DNA from: Larix kaempferi
Lineage: Eukaryota; Streptophyta; Pinopsida; Pinales; Pinaceae
DNA length: 64,000 nt
Assembly: GCA_027924585.1 (NCBI GenBank)
Contig: BSBM01001444.1
Coordinates: 1,178,001 to 1,242,000 of the forward strand
Direction: 5' to 3'
Under the pieces are notes generated by a model. That model was not told the DNA's origin. It was given only the letters and a program-made list of their open reading frames with translations, and made no database searches. Below, piece after piece: positions 63,161-64,000 of the stretch (the stretch's first letter is position 1; each line of letters starts with the position of its first letter). A program made the position numbers and the translations under genes.

Positions 63161-64000
63161 TCAACAAGGAAGGTATTCTTCGAACACTGTATTCAGACAG
63201 TCCAAATCCTAAGCAAGCAACTAGCAAACAAGTTGGAAGATTGACACATATGCAAAATAAAATAAAACCTTGAACTCAAAGCAATAACAAGCAGGTAATA
63301 TCTGGCCACATGTTTGGATGAAGTGTTCCCACATGTCCTAGAGGTAGTTATCATCCCACAGGAGGCTTGCAACGCAGTCCAGCGAGTAAATGCAACTATG
63401 TAGTAAATCATAGATACTAAGTCTGGGTTGCAGGAATCTATCGTGCAGGTAGAGGACCACCGAGAGAAGAGAAAATGGAGGGAATCCGAATCACAATAGA
63501 AAAAAGGTAAACTCGTAGTTGTCTGACCTGAAGATGAATCCCATGAATGATAAACAACCTGTAGAAATCCGCAACGCAATCTAATCGAGGCGCTCTCTAG
63601 AAACCCTACTCTCCTCTAAATTGCATGTTGAGCAGAACCTAACAATGGAATTTGATCAGGCTCTCTAATGCCTAAGCTGAGTTGAGCCTTGACCTTGTTA
63701 ATGTTTATAGCAGCATAACCAGGATCACTAAAAGAATGGCAAAGCACAGAAACAAAATGACTGTCGACCTCGTTTAAGCCATGATGATAAGAACAATCAA
63801 CTCCCAACCATAGACAAAGCTATTTGTCTCCCCCGAGCTCAGACCTTCTAATAGATAACGATGTACATCCGGATAGTAGTAGCACAAAACCAGGAAAACA
63901 AGGGAGAAACTTATCCAATAGCGGAGAACCCCAAAAAATGAATCTCTTCACTGAAGTAGCGAACCTCTCTCAGCTAGAGGGAACTTGCTTGAGTGAATGA
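63161..64000. repeat. Right-array mini-unit l (runs to the window edge)
   Basis: Matches mini-unit g (54,295-55,135) at a constant offset of 8,865 bp, including the same junctions (CTTCTCAACAAGG and GTATTCAGACAGTCC). Confidence 0.83.

Larger units (their letters stand above)
44362..64000. repeat. Right array: diverged backbone units with an alternative cassette
   Basis: The backbone (TATA block, purine-tract/TGTTG motifs, minisatellite, telo-box-like leader) is clearly that of the left array. From 45,548 on, however, the foldback cassette is replaced by a different cassette of about 0.8 kb between the minisatellite and the AAAGAATGGCAAAGCACAG motif. Units vary from 0.8 to 2.7 kb through deletions, duplications and a foreign insert. 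The leader telo-box AAACCCTAG is mostly changed to AAACCCAAG here. Many short frames repeat with the units; none matches a known protein. Confidence 0.9.

Noticed and set aside
1-64000. tRNA, rRNA or 5S genes
   Set aside because: No tRNA-like A/B box pair or rRNA core motif was seen on reading both strands; a dedicated scan was not possible.

Overview
This window is nuclear DNA of a repeat-rich plant and contains no intact gene. The retroelement protein is a plant-type Ty3/gypsy polyprotein with an extra RNase H. The two long terminal repeats (LTRs) are 4.5 kb each, and a telo-box (AAACCCTA) lies beside a TATA box in most repeat units of the first 36 kb. A seed plant with a large genome is likely, possibly a gymnosperm, but the sequence does not settle the species. 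All identities and alignments below were made by eye.

Layout. (1) 1-36,027 is a tandem array of units of about 1.93 kb. From the left edge to about 30 kb two diverged unit types, A (1,922 bp) and B (1,937 bp), alternate strictly and form a 3,859-bp higher-order repeat (HOR) whose copies look about 99% identical. Units after 30 kb are more diverged, rearranged or deleted. (2) 3,210-7,706 is a 4,497-bp solo LTR inserted in one B unit, with a 5-bp target duplication (GGTAT). (3) 36,028-44,361 is a 5'-truncated Ty3/gypsy element: a broken pol (36,028-39,275) and a 4,494-bp 3' LTR (39,868-44,361) of the same family as the solo LTR. (4) 44,362-64,000 is a diverged part of the same array. Its units share the backbone but carry a different internal cassette, are often deleted, and form a second HOR (4,056 bp, two copies, each with a 670-bp foreign insert) inside an 8,865-bp periodicity.

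The unit itself. Read on the minus strand, the backbone has a TATA box (TATAAATA), a telo-box leader, and upstream a purine tract followed by TGTTGGAA, the usual arrangement at a 3' LTR start. That purine tract/TGTTG junction recurs three times per unit. The backbone is therefore probably derived from LTR/3'-end DNA of an LTR retrotransposon lying on the minus strand; this is an inference. In the left half every unit also holds a foldback of about 435 bp (arms of about 177 bp, about 84% matched, loop of about 80 bp), giving 16 near-complete copies of a potential long hairpin RNA.

Nothing here works as a gene system. The most interesting objects are the HOR made of promoter-bearing, hairpin-bearing units, the cassette swap between the two halves, and the gypsy family in which the usual RNase H has lost catalytic positions while a second RNase H-like domain lies upstream of the reverse transcriptase.
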